Source of the DNA: Devosia sp. Root436 | GTDB lineage: Bacteria; Pseudomonadota; Alphaproteobacteria; Rhizobiales; Devosiaceae | Direction: 5' to 3' | Length of the DNA stretch: 64,000 bases | Assembly: GCF_001426345.1 (NCBI RefSeq) | Contig: NZ_LMEM01000011.1 | Coordinates: forward strand, 186,001 to 250,000 | In this document: positions 16,462 to 25,721 of the stretch, one piece after another | How the letters are laid out: each line of letters begins with the position of its first letter | Numbering within the stretch: the stretch's first letter is position 1 | Notes under the pieces: model-generated | Seen by the model: the letters and a program-made list of their open reading frames with translations, nothing else | Told to the model about the DNA's origin: nothing | Database searches by the model: none | Program-made: the position numbers and the translations under genes

Positions 16462-17352
16462 CTAGCGACCGATCAGGGCCAGCACCGGTTCATACCAGGC
16501 CTGCTGCCGCACCAGGCGGAAGCCCAGATTGTCCGGCGGGATGCCGACCGAGCAGCCGCCGCTCTTGGCGTCACGGATGAAAAAGCTCATGGGCGTGCGA
16601 TGCTGGCCGTCGAGCACCTTGATGGTGCAGGCGGGGACCTCGCTCAGCACGGCGCCGTCGGCATCGACATGCACGCGGCGGTGGCAGGTCTGCGTCCATT
16701 CCCACACATTGCCGCCCATATCGGCAATGCCGTTTTCGTTGACGCCGAAGCCGCCCAAAGCGAGCGGCACCCGACCTGCATCGCTCTCGCGGGCGGCTTC
16801 CTTTTCGTAATTGGCCAGCCAGCGTTCGGCGGGGTTGGTATTGTCGTCATCGAGCCCCAGGGCGTCATCGGCAAAGCCCCTGCCGGCGGCGAAGGCCCAT
16901 TGCCGGTCGGTGGGCAGGGCCCAGTCCTGGCCGGTGTTTGCCGAGAGCCATGTGGCATAGGTGGTGGCATCGTCATAGTTCACGCCGGTCACTGGCACAT
17001 TGCCGACCCCGATATTGCGCGGCTCGGCCGGGGCGCAGGCGCCATCGGCCACGCAGGCGGCATAGTCGGCGGCGCTCACCTGGTATTTCATGATGACCAG
17101 CGGCGCATCCAGCCGTGCCGTGACCATGGGCGCGTCGATGGGATTGCCGTTGCGCAGGAAGTGGCCCTCGGCGCGGTAGGTGAAGTCTGCCGGGGCCAGC
17201 GTCACGGTTTCGGGCCCGCTGGCGGCGGGGGCCGGGATGAGGCCGGGCAGGTCGAGCTGGGCGCCGACCAGCAGCGCGCCTGCAACCAGCAGGATGGCCG
17301 GCAGGGCGACCGAATTGCGCAATGTGTCGATGGGATGGGCGAGGGCGGTCAT
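16462..17352 (-). CDS. nirV: NirV, formylglycine-generating-enzyme-like protein
   Basis: A 296-residue SUMF1/EgtB/PvdO-fold protein. A hydrophobic N-terminal segment (residues 15-35) suggests membrane anchoring or export. The SUMF core is seen in MGGNVWEWTQTC near residue 215 and GFRLVR near the C-terminus, with PTDRQWAFAAGRG in the middle. In denitrifiers the gene directly follows nirK, as here (68 bases), and is called nirV; its exact role in nitrite reductase activity is not known. It is followed by nnrR. Confidence 0.93.
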   Translation of the reverse strand: MTALAHPIDTLRNSVALPAILLVAGALLVGAQLDLPGLIPAPAASGPETVTLAPADFTYRAEGHFLRNGNPIDAPMVTARLDAPLVIMKYQVSAADYAACVADGACAPAEPRNIGVGNVPVTGVNYDDATTYATWLSANTGQDWALPTDRQWAFAAGRGFADDALGLDDDNTNPAERWLANYEKEAARESDAGRVPLALGGFGVNENGIADMGGNVWEWTQTCHRRVHVDADGAVLSEVPACTIKVLDGQHRTPMSFFIRDAKSGGCSVGIPPDNLGFRLVRQQAWYEPVLALIGR

Positions 17353-17420
17353 GTCAGGTGGTCTCCGCGGGGGAGGGGCATGGCGCCACCTGGCGCCATG
17401 CCGTCAGTCGTCAGCCGGGA

Positions 17421-18551
17421 TCAGATCGGGCTGGGGGCCAGCACGCCGGTCATCAGGTCGTCGTTCCACTCGCCGGTCACCTTGAAGTGGGCGGCGGCGC
17501 CCAGCTCGAAGGCCTCGATCAGGTTGTGGTTGACATAGGCGTAGACGCCCGGCTGCAGGAATGTGTAGAGCGCCGCGCCCGCCGCACCGCCGGGGATGAA
17601 CCAGGTTTCCTGGTCCACATCGGGCACGTTGTGGAACTTGCCGGTCTGCCACACATAGTCGCCATGGCCGCCGATCAGGTGGGGCCGCGTGTCGCGGTTG
17701 GCCTGCGAATGGACGATCAGCACGCGTTCGCCCACGGCGGCCGTCATGGCATTCTCGCCGGTCAGCGCCCCTACCCTGCCGTTGAACACGACATGGCTCG
17801 GGACCAGCTTGCGCATCACGTCGAGCGCATCGGCATATCCGTCGCCGATGCTCTCATAGGCGATATAGTTGCCGTCGGCGTCCTTGGGGACGTAGAAATC
17901 CTGCTCGCCCACATAATAGACCCGGTCATAGGGCAGGGCATTGCCCCTGCCGTCGGTCAGGCCTTCGCGCGGCAGCACCATGATGGCGCCATTCATGCCC
18001 GAAGTGACGTGCCAGGGGACCATGCCCTCGGGCGCGCAGTGATAGACGAAGACGCCGGCCCTGGTGGCCTTGAAGCGCAAAACCGCTTTTTCACCCGGAT
18101 TGACGATGGTCAGGCCCGCGCCGCCCAGGGCGCCGGTTGCCGAGTGGAAGTCGATATTGTGCTGCATCATGTTGGTGTCGGGATTGACCAGGGTCAGCTC
18201 GACATAGTCGCCCTCATGCACCACCATCAGCGGGCCGGGAACCGAGCCGTTGAAGGTCATGGCCCACAGGGTCGTGCCGTCATTATCCACTTCATGCAGC
18301 TTTTCCTCGATCGTCAGCGTGAACTCGACGATCCTGGGGCCGCCGGTCGCCACCTGCTCATGGGCATGGACGAAAGGCGGGGGAACCAGCTCGACCTTTA
18401 CGCGCTCCAGCGTGCTCAGGTCGACGGCAGCGGCCGTGGCAGCGGCTTCCTGTGCGGCAGCCGGTAATATTGCCGATAACTGTACTGCGGCACCAATTGC
18501 TGTGGCACCAGCAAGCAACGCGCGGCGCGAAAGTCCCTGACGATTTGCCAT
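17421..18551 (-). CDS. nirK: Copper-containing nitrite reductase NirK
   Basis: A 376-residue two-cupredoxin protein reducing nitrite to NO in the periplasm. The N-terminus has a twin-arginine signal ([15 protein letters not shown], cleavage probably after PAAAQ). Type 1 copper ligands are visible in [17 protein letters not shown] (Cys, His, Met), and the catalytic type 2 site includes HNIDFH near residue 137 and the His before the Cys. It is followed by nirV. An FNR-like dyad with one mismatch lies 77 bases upstream, and a second (18683-18696) is shared with the divergent pseudoazurin gene. Confidence 0.98.
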   Translation of the reverse strand: MANRQGLSRRALLAGATAIGAAVQLSAILPAAAQEAAATAAAVDLSTLERVKVELVPPPFVHAHEQVATGGPRIVEFTLTIEEKLHEVDNDGTTLWAMTFNGSVPGPLMVVHEGDYVELTLVNPDTNMMQHNIDFHSATGALGGAGLTIVNPGEKAVLRFKATRAGVFVYHCAPEGMVPWHVTSGMNGAIMVLPREGLTDGRGNALPYDRVYYVGEQDFYVPKDADGNYIAYESIGDGYADALDVMRKLVPSHVVFNGRVGALTGENAMTAAVGERVLIVHSQANRDTRPHLIGGHGDYVWQTGKFHNVPDVDQETWFIPGGAAGAALYTFLQPGVYAYVNHNLIEAFELGAAAHFKVTGEWNDDLMTGVLAPSPI

Positions 18552-18627
18552 TTTATTATCCTGTTCTTGGGCACGAACGTCTCTTTGCCCGTATGATCAG
18601 CAATATTGCAGCTTTCGTCCATTTTCT

Positions 18628-18641
18628 TTGATCTGAAGCAA
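18628..18641. promoter_or_regulatory. FNR/NnrR-type dyad upstream of nirK
   Basis: TTGATCTGAAGCAA has one mismatch to TTGAT-N4-ATCAA and lies 77 bases before the nirK ATG on the minus strand, a usual distance for activation of nirK. Confidence 0.7.
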
Positions 18642-18682
18642 ATAATCAGTCGATTTTCGTCGGGCCGAAAATTCGAACAAGT

Positions 18683-18696
18683 TTGACACGTATCAA
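18683..18696. promoter_or_regulatory. FNR/NnrR-type dyad upstream of pseudoazurin
   Basis: TTGACACGTATCAA has one mismatch to the consensus and ends 77 bases before the pseudoazurin ATG. With the dyad at 18628 it makes a two-site divergent promoter, so the nitrite reductase and its likely electron donor should be induced together. Confidence 0.75.
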
Positions 18697-18773
18697 AGAT
18701 GCGGCGTTGCCCCGGGCATAGAGGAGAGCCGAAACGGGCCCGCGAATGGACCCGCATTGAAGGAGTACCAATC

Positions 18774-19220
18774 ATGCGCAACGCCCTCACCCCCCTCGTC
18801 GCGGCCATCGCCTTTGCGGGCCTGGCCATGGCCCCTGCCCTCGCCGCCGACTATGAAGTCCACATGCTCAACAAGGGCGCTGCCGGCGCAATGGTGTTCG
18901 AGCCTGCCTATGTGCAGGTGCAGCCGGGCGATACGGTCACCTTCATCCCCACCGACAAGGGGCATAATGTCGAGACCATCAAGGACATGCTCCCAGAGGG
19001 TGTCGAGCCCTTCAAGAGCAAGGTCAACGAGACCTATACGGTCACCTTCGATGTTCCCGGCGTTTATGGCGTCAAATGCACGCCGCATTTCGCCATGGGC
19101 ATGGTCGGGATGATCTTTGTCGGTGACGAGAATGCCAATCTGGATGCCGTCAAGGCGGTGAAAGTGCCCAAGAAGGTGGGCGAACGCTTCGACGAAATCT
19201 ACGCCGCCCTGGGGCTCTGA
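18774..19220 (+). CDS. Pseudoazurin, blue copper electron donor
   Basis: A 148-residue exported cupredoxin. The ATG at 18774 follows an AAGGAG ribosome site and gives a Sec signal peptide (residues 1-25, cut after ALA). The mature protein starts [10 protein letters not shown]; type 1 copper ligands are His in DKGHNVETI and Cys, His, Met in CTPHFAMGM. Pseudoazurins carry electrons from the bc1 complex to NirK, and the gene is divergent from nirK with a shared regulatory region. A perfect-stem terminator follows 22 bases after the stop. Confidence 0.96.
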   Translation: MRNALTPLVAAIAFAGLAMAPALAADYEVHMLNKGAAGAMVFEPAYVQVQPGDTVTFIPTDKGHNVETIKDMLPEGVEPFKSKVNETYTVTFDVPGVYGVKCTPHFAMGMVGMIFVGDENANLDAVKAVKVPKKVGERFDEIYAALGL

Positions 19221-19242
19221 GACCTCAACGCTCACGCCCCGT

Positions 19243-19271
19243 CCCCCGCAGGTGCACCTGCGGGGGTTTTT
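19243..19271 (+). terminator. Rho-independent terminator after pseudoazurin
   Basis: The 24-base stretch 19243-19266 is a perfect palindrome with a CCCCCGCAGGTG arm, followed by five T residues. It ends the pseudoazurin transcript and separates it from the hybrid kinase gene. Confidence 0.88.
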
Positions 19272-19331
19272 GTTGTGCCGGCCGCCCCGCCTCGCTACGA
19301 TTCATCGACGATCCAGAGTGGCGAGCCCAAC

Positions 19332-20891
19332 GTGTCCGATACAGAAGAACTCAATTCCTCCCTGCTCGGCCAGGCCCGCAAGCTGCAGGCCATACTGGAA
19401 TCGGCGGTCGATGCCATCATTACCATCGATGGCTCGGCCACCATCACCACGGTCAATCCAGCCGCCGCGCGCCTGTTCGGCTACGAGCAGCACGAATTCC
19501 TGGGGCGCAACGTGCATTTCCTCATGCCCGAACCCTATCACTCCGAGCATGACGGCTATATCCGCAACTACCGCACCACCGGCCGCCGCAAGATCATCGG
19601 CATAGGCCGCGAAGTGACCGGCCGGCGGCGCGACGGCACCTTGTTCCCCATGCATCTGGCCGTGAGCGAGTTCGAAATGGATGGGCGGGTGCATTTCACC
19701 GGCATCATCCATGATCTCTCCGCCCACAAGGCCACCGAAATGGCCCTGCGCCAGGCGCAGAAAATGGAGGCAATGGGCCAGCTGACCGGCGGCATCGCCC
19801 ATGATTTCAACAACCTGCTCACGGTCATCATCGGCAATCTCGAAATGCTCGAGGGCAAACTGACCACGCCCCTGCAGCGCGAATTGACCACCGAGGCGCT
19901 GGAAGCGGCCGACCTTGGCGCGCGTCTCACCGCGCGGCTGCTCGCCTTTGCCCGGCGCTCCCATCTTGAGCCGGAAAGCGTCAATCTCAACAATTTCGTG
20001 GTCGGCCTCACCGATATGCTCCACCGCACATTGGGGGCGACCATCTATCTCTCCAATGCACTGACGCCCAATCTCTGGTCGGCGCGAGTCGACCCGTCCC
20101 AGGTGGAAAGCGCCATCGTCAATCTGGCTGTCAATGCGCGCGACGCCATGCCCGACGGCGGACGCCTGCTCATCGAAACCGGCAATGCTGCCATCGACGC
20201 CGACATGTCTGCCATGCTGGATGGCATGCCGCCCGGCGACTATGTGCGCCTCTCCGTATCCGATACCGGTACCGGCATGCCGTTGTCGGTGCGCGAGCGC
20301 GCCTTCGAGCCCTTTTTCACCACCAAGGAACAAGGCAAGGGCACCGGGCTGGGCCTGTCCATGATCTATGGCTTTGCCAAGCAATCGGGGGGCCTGGCCA
20401 CGATAGAAAGCACCGAAGCCAAGGGCACCACCGTCACCATCTACCTGCCGCGGCACCGCGTCGAACCGGTGCGCCTGCATGGCGCCGACGATCTCGCCGC
20501 CATGCAGGGCGGCGGCCAGGTGATCCTGGCCGTCGAGGATGACGAGCGCGTGCGCAAGCTCACTGTCACCCGGCTCTCGCAACTGGGCTATACTGTGTTG
20601 GCGGCAGCCAGCGGTGCCGACGCGCTGGAAATGCTCAAGAGCAATGCGGTTGACCTGCTGTTCACCGATGTTGTCATGCCGGGTGGCATGTCCGGCTATG
20701 AGCTGCGCCAGCAGGTGCGCAGCCTCTATCCGCAGATGCCCGTACTGCTCACCTCGGGCTATGCCGAGGAACTGGCGGGCAACCAGGTCAAGCCCGATGC
20801 CGATCTCAAGATCCTGCGCAAGCCCTATCGCATGGCCGACCTGGCTTCGGCCATCGACGATGCGCTCAAGGCGAGAGGGTCTTCGGCGTGA
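19332..20891 (+). CDS. fixL: Soluble hybrid FixL-like oxygen-sensor kinase (hFixL)
   Basis: A 519-residue protein from GTG 19332; an earlier GTG at 19275 would lie in the terminator tail. It has no membrane segment. A heme-type PAS domain spans residues 15-130 ([49 protein letters not shown]), with His73 at the heme-ligand position and Arg93 at the distal arginine. A histidine kinase follows with His157 in [11 protein letters not shown] and an ATPase domain ([13 protein letters not shown]). A C-terminal receiver has Asp446. This layout fits the hFixL of Rhizobium etli. Asn79 and Lys87 stand where Bradyrhizobium FixL has Arg206 and His214. The 3' end overlaps the convergent fxkR by 26 bases. 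Confidence 0.88.
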   Translation: MSDTEELNSSLLGQARKLQAILESAVDAIITIDGSATITTVNPAAARLFGYEQHEFLGRNVHFLMPEPYHSEHDGYIRNYRTTGRRKIIGIGREVTGRRRDGTLFPMHLAVSEFEMDGRVHFTGIIHDLSAHKATEMALRQAQKMEAMGQLTGGIAHDFNNLLTVIIGNLEMLEGKLTTPLQRELTTEALEAADLGARLTARLLAFARRSHLEPESVNLNNFVVGLTDMLHRTLGATIYLSNALTPNLWSARVDPSQVESAIVNLAVNARDAMPDGGRLLIETGNAAIDADMSAMLDGMPPGDYVRLSVSDTGTGMPLSVRERAFEPFFTTKEQGKGTGLGLSMIYGFAKQSGGLATIESTEAKGTTVTIYLPRHRVEPVRLHGADDLAAMQGGGQVILAVEDDERVRKLTVTRLSQLGYTVLAAASGADALEMLKSNAVDLLFTDVVMPGGMSGYELRQQVRSLYPQMPVLLTSGYAEELAGNQVKPDADLKILRKPYRMADLASAIDDALKARGSSA

Positions 20892-21591
20892 AGCTGTAGC
20901 CGGCGCCGCGCACGGTCTTGAGCAGGCGCGGCTGGTTGCTGTCGGGCTCGACCAGCTTGCGCAACCGGGCGATCTGGTTGTCGATGCTGCGGTCATTCGG
21001 GGCCCAGTCATGCCCCTTGAGCAGGTCCATGATCTGGTCACGGCTCAGCACACGATGCGGATGCCGTGCAAAGAGCGCCAGCAGGTCGAATTCGCCGCCG
21101 GTGATGCGGATGTCCCCATCCGGGCCGCTCAACTCGCGCCGGTCAAGATCGAGCACGAAGCCATCGAAACGGATCTGCGCACCGTTTGATGCGGCGGGCG
21201 CAGCGGCCGGCTGACTGCGCGGCCCGGCACGGCGCAGCACCGAGCGGACGCGTGCCAGCACCTCCCGCAGGTGGAAGGGCTTGGCGATATAATCGTCGGC
21301 GCCGATCTCGAGTCCGACGATCCGGTCGATCATGTCGCCCTTGCCGGTGATCATGATGATGGGCAGGTCCCAGCTCTGTCGCACCGTGCGCGCAATGGTA
21401 AGCCCGTCCGTGCTGCCCAGGTTGAGGTCAAGCGTGATGAGGTCGATGCCATTGCCCAGCGCGGCGGTCACCCCGGCCTGGTCCGTGGCCTCGGACACGC
21501 GATAGCCCTCGTCCTCAAAACAGCGCCGCAGCATGCGCCGCACCTGGTCATCGTCATCAACGACCAGAATGTGATGTTGCGCCTCCGCCAT
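20866..21591 (-). CDS. fxkR: OmpR-family response regulator, FxkR-like
   Basis: A 241-residue regulator with a receiver (DDDD at residues 12-15, phospho-acceptor Asp55, LysPro in AKPFHL) and an OmpR winged-helix domain (residues 140-238, [12 protein letters not shown]). It lies between a hybrid FixL and a fixK gene. In Rhizobium etli, FxkR is the OmpR-type regulator linking hFixL to fixK by binding a K-box. A GTTACA-N4-GTTACA pair lies 11 bases upstream of its ATG, in the fxkR-fixK intergenic region. It may therefore activate fixK and affect its own expression. The name rests on context and the site, not an alignment. Confidence 0.82.
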   Translation of the reverse strand: MAEAQHHILVVDDDDQVRRMLRRCFEDEGYRVSEATDQAGVTAALGNGIDLITLDLNLGSTDGLTIARTVRQSWDLPIIMITGKGDMIDRIVGLEIGADDYIAKPFHLREVLARVRSVLRRAGPRSQPAAAPAASNGAQIRFDGFVLDLDRRELSGPDGDIRITGGEFDLLALFARHPHRVLSRDQIMDLLKGHDWAPNDRSIDNQIARLRKLVEPDSNQPRLLKTVRGAGYSFTPKTLSP

Positions 21592-21601
21592 CCGCCGTCC
21601 C

Positions 21602-21617
21602 GTTACAAAGCGTTACA
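21602..21617. promoter_or_regulatory. K-box (GTTACA-N4-GTTACA) for FxkR
   Basis: GTTACA at 21602-21607 and again at 21612-21617 are separated by AAGC, giving the direct-repeat layout reported for the FxkR target in Rhizobium etli. The site lies 91 bases before fixK and 11 bases before the fxkR ATG. A 7-bp inverted repeat (21628-21646) stands beside it. Confidence 0.75.
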
Positions 21618-21707
21618 ATTCAGTACGAAGCGCCCGCACGGCGCTTACATTGCGGTGCCTATATGGCCACAACGACGACAGGACGTTGAGGGTCCGGGGC
21701 AGATATC

Positions 21708-22382
21708 ATGCAGCTTTCCACTATCGCATTGGCAGTTGAGACTCAAATGCCCGCCATGGGCGCTATCGGCTCGGGAGGCGTGCGGCTGCTCTCCGCCTAT
21801 GACCCCCTGTTCCGGGAAGGCGACGAAGCCACCGGATTCTACGAAATCCTCAGCGGCGCCGTCCGCGCCTACAAGATTTTTCCCGATGGCCGGCGGCAGA
21901 TCGTGGCCTTCGCCTTTGCCGGCGACATTGTCGGCTTCGGCCATGGCGAAACCTATCGCTTCGATTGCGATGCGCTGACCACGACGCGCGTGCGGGCCAT
22001 TCCGAAATCCTCGCTGCTGCGTGCCATGCGCGAGCGTCCCGAACTGGGTGAGAAACTGCTCGAAGTGGCCGGTGGAGAAGTCGCCAACATGCAGGACCTT
22101 TCCATCCTGCTCTGCCGCAAGACCGCCATCGAGCGCATTGCCAGCTTCCTGCTCACCATGGCCGGCAAGAGCGCCGGCCCACTTGTGGGTCGGCAATTGC
22201 CGCTGCCCATGTGCCGGGCCGATATCGCCGACTATCTCGGCCTCACCATCGAAACGGTCAGCCGCAACATGACGCGGCTCAAGGCGATGCGGGTCATCGA
22301 CCTGCCCAATCGGGGCAGCTTTGCCGTGCGCGACATCGATCGCCTGCGCCTTCTGGCGCAGTGCGAAGGCAACATGCACTGA
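21708..22382 (+). CDS. fixK: FixK-type Crp/Fnr transcription regulator
   Basis: A 224-residue Crp/Fnr protein. The effector fold is seen in FREGDEATGFYEILSGAVRAY and FAGDIVGFGHG, and the DNA-binding helix is CRADIADYLGLTIETVSRNMTRLK near residues 164-186. The recognition helix has E-x-x-S-R, which reads TTGA half-sites, so it is a candidate to bind the many TTGA-N6-TCAA dyads in this window. It lacks an N-terminal Fe-S cysteine cluster, which separates FixK from FNR. It follows the K-box and is followed 17 bases later by a small gene. Confidence 0.88.
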   Translation: MQLSTIALAVETQMPAMGAIGSGGVRLLSAYDPLFREGDEATGFYEILSGAVRAYKIFPDGRRQIVAFAFAGDIVGFGHGETYRFDCDALTTTRVRAIPKSSLLRAMRERPELGEKLLEVAGGEVANMQDLSILLCRKTAIERIASFLLTMAGKSAGPLVGRQLPLPMCRADIADYLGLTIETVSRNMTRLKAMRVIDLPNRGSFAVRDIDRLRLLAQCEGNMH

Positions 22383-22399
22383 GGACGGGAGGCAAGACC

Positions 22400-22684
22400 T
22401 TGGATCGTAATCGGCGGCGCGTCGCCATTGGCGTCTTTGCCACACTCGGCGACGCCGAAAGCGTGGTCGTGCGGCTCACGGCACTCGGCATCACCCATTT
22501 CGAACGCTTGCCGGTTTCCGCCGACCAGGCTGCGACCGCCCCTTCCAACACCATCGCCCTGCGGGTTTACCTGCAAACGCCGGACGAAGAGCAGCTCGTC
22601 GCACGCGCCCTTCTCGAGAGCAACGCCCAAAGCGTGCAGTTGCACGACGTCGACTCGCTGCACGGCCTGGAGCATCGACAATGA
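22400..22684 (+). CDS. Small hypothetical protein downstream of fixK
   Basis: A 94-residue product from a TTG codon with GGGAGG nine bases before it; no ATG or GTG gives a better start. The sequence RRVAIGVFATLGDAESVVVRLTALGITHFERLPVS has a beta-alpha-beta pattern like YflT/DUF1269-type stress proteins, but I cannot assign it firmly. It lies 17 bases after fixK, so it is probably cotranscribed and could act as a modulator of the oxygen circuit. Confidence 0.6.
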   Translation: MDRNRRRVAIGVFATLGDAESVVVRLTALGITHFERLPVSADQAATAPSNTIALRVYLQTPDEEQLVARALLESNAQSVQLHDVDSLHGLEHRQ

Positions 22685-22738
22685 AGGGTGTGCAGCATAG
22701 CACGCAGAGTTCGGCCGCCAAATGGCAGCCTATGAACC

Positions 22739-22752
22739 TTGAGCCATATCAA
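22739..22752. promoter_or_regulatory. FNR/FixK-type dyad upstream of flavodoxin
   Basis: TTGAGCCATATCAA has one mismatch to the consensus. It ends 44 bases before the flavodoxin ATG, so transcription would begin very close to the start codon if the site is at about -41. Confidence 0.65.
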
Positions 22753-22796
22753 ATTGGCCGCCGCCGGTACTGCTAGCGTGATTGCCGGAGGCAATC

Positions 22797-23288
22797 ATGA
22801 ACGTGACAATCGTCTACGACAGCATCTTCGGAAATACTGCCAGCATTGCAAAGGCCGTGGCGGGCGGGCTCCAAGGCGGCAACCAAATCAGGCTGGCCAC
22901 GGTGCATGAAGCTGGTGAACTCGATCTGTCCAATACGGATCTTTTGATCATCGGGTCGCCAACACGCGGCTTCCAGCCCACTCCACAGATTCAAGAATAC
23001 CTTACTGGGCTGAGGAACTTCCCCAGCAGCATGGCCGCGGCCGTTTTTGACACGCGCCTCGACCTCGAGACGGTCCAACCGGCGCCACTGAGATGGGTGA
23101 TCGATGTGGGTGGCTATGCGGCCGACCGGATGGCTGCCGCCCTGACGCATCAGCACATCGAATTGCGCGGCACTCCGGCGGCTTTTCTGGTCACCGGTAA
23201 TGAAGGCCCCCTCAAAACTGGCGAGTTGGAGCGAGCCGCCAAATGGGCTGGGGACCTATCACGCAACGCCGAAGAGGCCCTCAAATGA
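22797..23288 (+). CDS. Flavodoxin family protein
   Basis: A 163-residue FMN-binding protein. The ATG at 22797 has GGAGG eight bases before it; an upstream in-frame start adds four residues. The phosphate loop YDSIFGNTASIAKAV (residues 6-20) is the FMN-binding motif, and GSPTRGFQPTPQ near residues 58-69 is the second FMN loop. It may carry low-potential electrons in place of ferredoxin. The FNR-like dyad upstream indicates low-oxygen expression. The 258 bases after it hold no convincing gene. Confidence 0.88.
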   Translation: MNVTIVYDSIFGNTASIAKAVAGGLQGGNQIRLATVHEAGELDLSNTDLLIIGSPTRGFQPTPQIQEYLTGLRNFPSSMAAAVFDTRLDLETVQPAPLRWVIDVGGYAADRMAAALTHQHIELRGTPAAFLVTGNEGPLKTGELERAAKWAGDLSRNAEEALK

Positions 23289-23546
23289 AGGCCAAAGATC
23301 ATGTCCCGGCACGTCGTTGCCCTGAGCGCCGGCAGCAGCGTTGCGCCTGCTGCGCAGGTCATGATCGATAACAGGATCAGTGAGGTCGGCTTCCCTGTTG
23401 GCCCCAGCGACTTGGCGAAGGCCTGGCGCTGTTGATATGCCTGCTTGCCTAGGATGGTTAATCGCCATTAGGTTGCTCTCGTATCCACAAATTTGGTGCC
23501 GTCAGTACCTGAACTGACCACTGGGGGTGGGTCGGCGGGTGGCCAC

Positions 23547-25004
23547 ATGATTTCGCTGCGGGGACGGTGGACTGCATACGCCCTCTCGGGGGCCTTGATC
23601 CTCACTGCCTTCCTGGTCCGGTTTGGCATCCACGATGCCCTGCCGAACTCGGCCATTGGCCTGCTGTTCACGCCCGCCATACTGGTCGGCGCAATTGTGG
23701 GTGGCTTGGTGCCAGGGCTTGTGAGTACAGCGCTGTCGGCGCCATTGATCGCCTACTTCGCATACGGACGCGACGATGCGACGACCATCGTCAGCAATAT
23801 CGTCTTGTTCGTCATCGTCGGCAGCACGATTGCGTGGGTGGGAGGCTCGTTAAGGCGCGCTCAAACCAAGGCTGAAGAAAGTGCCCGCGTGCTGCACCGC
23901 CGCGAAGCTCATCTGCAGTCGATCCTCGACACGGTCCCCGACGCGACCATCGTCATCGAAACGGACGGTACGATCGTCTCATTCAATGCCGCCGCGGTAA
24001 GGCAATTCGGGTATCGCCCGGAGGAGGTGGTTGGCAGGAACGTGAGCATGCTGATGCCGGGCCCCTATCGAGAACAGCATGACGGCTACCTCGCACGTTA
24101 TCTACGCACCGGCGAGAAACGCATCATCGGGGTCGACCGGGTGGTCGTGGGCCGGCGGAAGGACGCATCGACCTTCCCCATGAAGCTCGCTGTCGGCGAA
24201 ATGCGGTCCGGCGGTGTCACATACTTCACGGGATTCATCCGTGACTTGACCGAGCAGGAGGAAAGCCAGGCGAGGCTCAACGAAGCACAAAGCGAGCTGG
24301 CCCGCCTGTCGCGGCTCAATGAGCTCGGAGAGATGGCCTCGACTCTGGCGCATGAGCTCAATCAACCGCTATCGGCAGTCGCCAACTATGTGCAGGGCTG
24401 CATCCGCATGCTCGACAAAATCGACTCGGAACCAGCGGGCCGAATGCGCAGTGCATTGTCCGAGGCGGCCAAGCAGGCGCTAAGGGCCGGGGAAATCATT
24501 CGCCATCTCCGGGAGTTCATTACCCGGGGCGATAACGAGCGTCACCCCGAGGACGTCAAACAACTGATCGAAGAGGCTGGCGCCCTGGCCCTTGTGGGAT
24601 CCCGCGAGCGCGGCATTCGAACGGTGTTCGACTATGGCGAAGGTTTGGAGCCGGTATTGGCCGACCGGGTTCAAATCCAGCAGGTGCTGATCAATCTGAT
24701 GCGAAATGCGATGGAAGCCATGCGCGATAGTTCGGCCAAGGACTTGACGGTGAGCGCCAGGCCGGCCGGACCGGATCTGATGATGGTGGAGGTTTCCGAT
24801 ACCGGACCGGGAGTCTCGGAAGACGTAGCTCCCCAACTCTTCCAGCCGTTCGTCACCAGCAAGCCCTCCGGCATGGGCATCGGTCTGTCGATCTCGAAGC
24901 GGATCATCGAAGCGCACGGTGGAACCATCATTGCCAGCCGAAACAATTCGGGCGGGGCAACATTCCAGTTCACGCTCCCCACAATTGACGAGGGCCCAGG
25001 ATGA
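23547..25004 (+). CDS. fixL: Membrane-bound FixL oxygen-sensor histidine kinase
   Basis: A 485-residue protein from the ATG at 23547 (a TTG at 23493 is an alternative). Four membrane segments occupy about residues 10-100. A heme PAS domain follows with His178 at the ligand position, Arg184 and Arg198 at the places of Bradyrhizobium Arg206 and Arg220, and the FixL hallmark [17 protein letters not shown]. The kinase has His269 in [12 protein letters not shown], an N-box with [10 protein letters not shown] and a glycine-rich [14 protein letters not shown]. Deoxy-FixL phosphorylates FixJ. Its stop overlaps the fixJ ATG by 4 bases. It is a typical FixL, unlike the soluble hybrid at 19332. Confidence 0.95.
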   Translation: MISLRGRWTAYALSGALILTAFLVRFGIHDALPNSAIGLLFTPAILVGAIVGGLVPGLVSTALSAPLIAYFAYGRDDATTIVSNIVLFVIVGSTIAWVGGSLRRAQTKAEESARVLHRREAHLQSILDTVPDATIVIETDGTIVSFNAAAVRQFGYRPEEVVGRNVSMLMPGPYREQHDGYLARYLRTGEKRIIGVDRVVVGRRKDASTFPMKLAVGEMRSGGVTYFTGFIRDLTEQEESQARLNEAQSELARLSRLNELGEMASTLAHELNQPLSAVANYVQGCIRMLDKIDSEPAGRMRSALSEAAKQALRAGEIIRHLREFITRGDNERHPEDVKQLIEEAGALALVGSRERGIRTVFDYGEGLEPVLADRVQIQQVLINLMRNAMEAMRDSSAKDLTVSARPAGPDLMMVEVSDTGPGVSEDVAPQLFQPFVTSKPSGMGIGLSISKRIIEAHGGTIIASRNNSGGATFQFTLPTIDEGPG

Positions 25005-25627
25005 GCGGGGTAGAAGTCGTAGTCCACATCGTCGACGACGAGGAAGCCGTCCGGAATTCGATAGCTTTCCTGCTGACAAGTGCTGGCTTTGCCGTGCGCA
25101 CGCATCAGAGCGCGACCGACTTCATGCGCGAGGCGAGCAGCATCCGTACGGGCTGTCTCGTCACCGACCTTCGCATGCCCGACATGACGGGCGTTGAACT
25201 GTTGAGGCGGTTGCGCGACGCAGGCACCCTTCTGCCCGCAATCGTCATTACCGGCCATGGGGACGTGCAAATGGCCGTCGAGGCCATGAAGAGTGGCGCA
25301 CTCGACTTCATCGAGAAACCCTTCAGCGATGAAGTGCTCATCGAATCCATCCGCAGGGCTGTCAACACTGCGCAGATCAAACATGGAAACGAGGCCACCA
25401 TCGAAGCAACGCGTCAGCGGCTGGGCACGCTGAGCGAACGCGAGATGCAGGTCCTCAATGGCGTCGTCTCGGGAGAGCCCAACAAGACGATTGCCTTCGA
25501 CCTCGGCATCAGCCCGCGTACGGTGGAGGTCTACCGTGCAGGGCTGATGTCCAAGATGCAGGCAAAGAATCTTGCGGAACTGGTCCGAATGATTCTGAGC
25601 ATCGAGTCTTACAAAGGTGATGACTAA
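25001..25627 (+). CDS. fixJ: FixJ response regulator
   Basis: A 208-residue NarL/FixJ-class regulator with a receiver (DDE at 12-14, phospho-acceptor Asp56 in [11 protein letters not shown], Lys in EKPFSDE) and a LuxR-type helix-turn-helix ([37 protein letters not shown]). It should activate fixK-type genes when phosphorylated by FixL. It is coupled to fixL by an ATGA overlap. Confidence 0.95.
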   Translation: MSGVEVVVHIVDDEEAVRNSIAFLLTSAGFAVRTHQSATDFMREASSIRTGCLVTDLRMPDMTGVELLRRLRDAGTLLPAIVITGHGDVQMAVEAMKSGALDFIEKPFSDEVLIESIRRAVNTAQIKHGNEATIEATRQRLGTLSEREMQVLNGVVSGEPNKTIAFDLGISPRTVEVYRAGLMSKMQAKNLAELVRMILSIESYKGDD

Positions 25628-25640
25628 GTGGGTCCCATTT

Positions 25641-25654
25641 TTGATCTAGGACAA
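25641..25654. promoter_or_regulatory. FNR/FixK-type dyad upstream of the receiver gene
   Basis: TTGATCTAGGACAA keeps the complete left half-site and CAA of the right half. It starts 14 bases after fixJ and 68 bases end before the ATG at 25722, which would place the receiver and following regulator under FNR/FixK control. Confidence 0.55.
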
Positions 25655-25721
25655 TCCGCCAAGCCATAAGCGAGCTACGAGACCAAGACGCGATCAGTAT
25701 CGCGGGGGGGAATCTTGCTCC

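Noticed and set aside
19302-21041. Minus-strand 579-codon frame opposite the hybrid FixL
   Set aside because: Antisense shadow of a clearly conserved kinase gene, histidine- and glutamine-rich composition.
23301-23435. A 44-codon frame (starting MSRHVVALSAG) between flavodoxin and fixL
   Set aside because: No clear ribosome site and no recognised features; too short to support, although a small FixT-like modulator cannot be ruled out.
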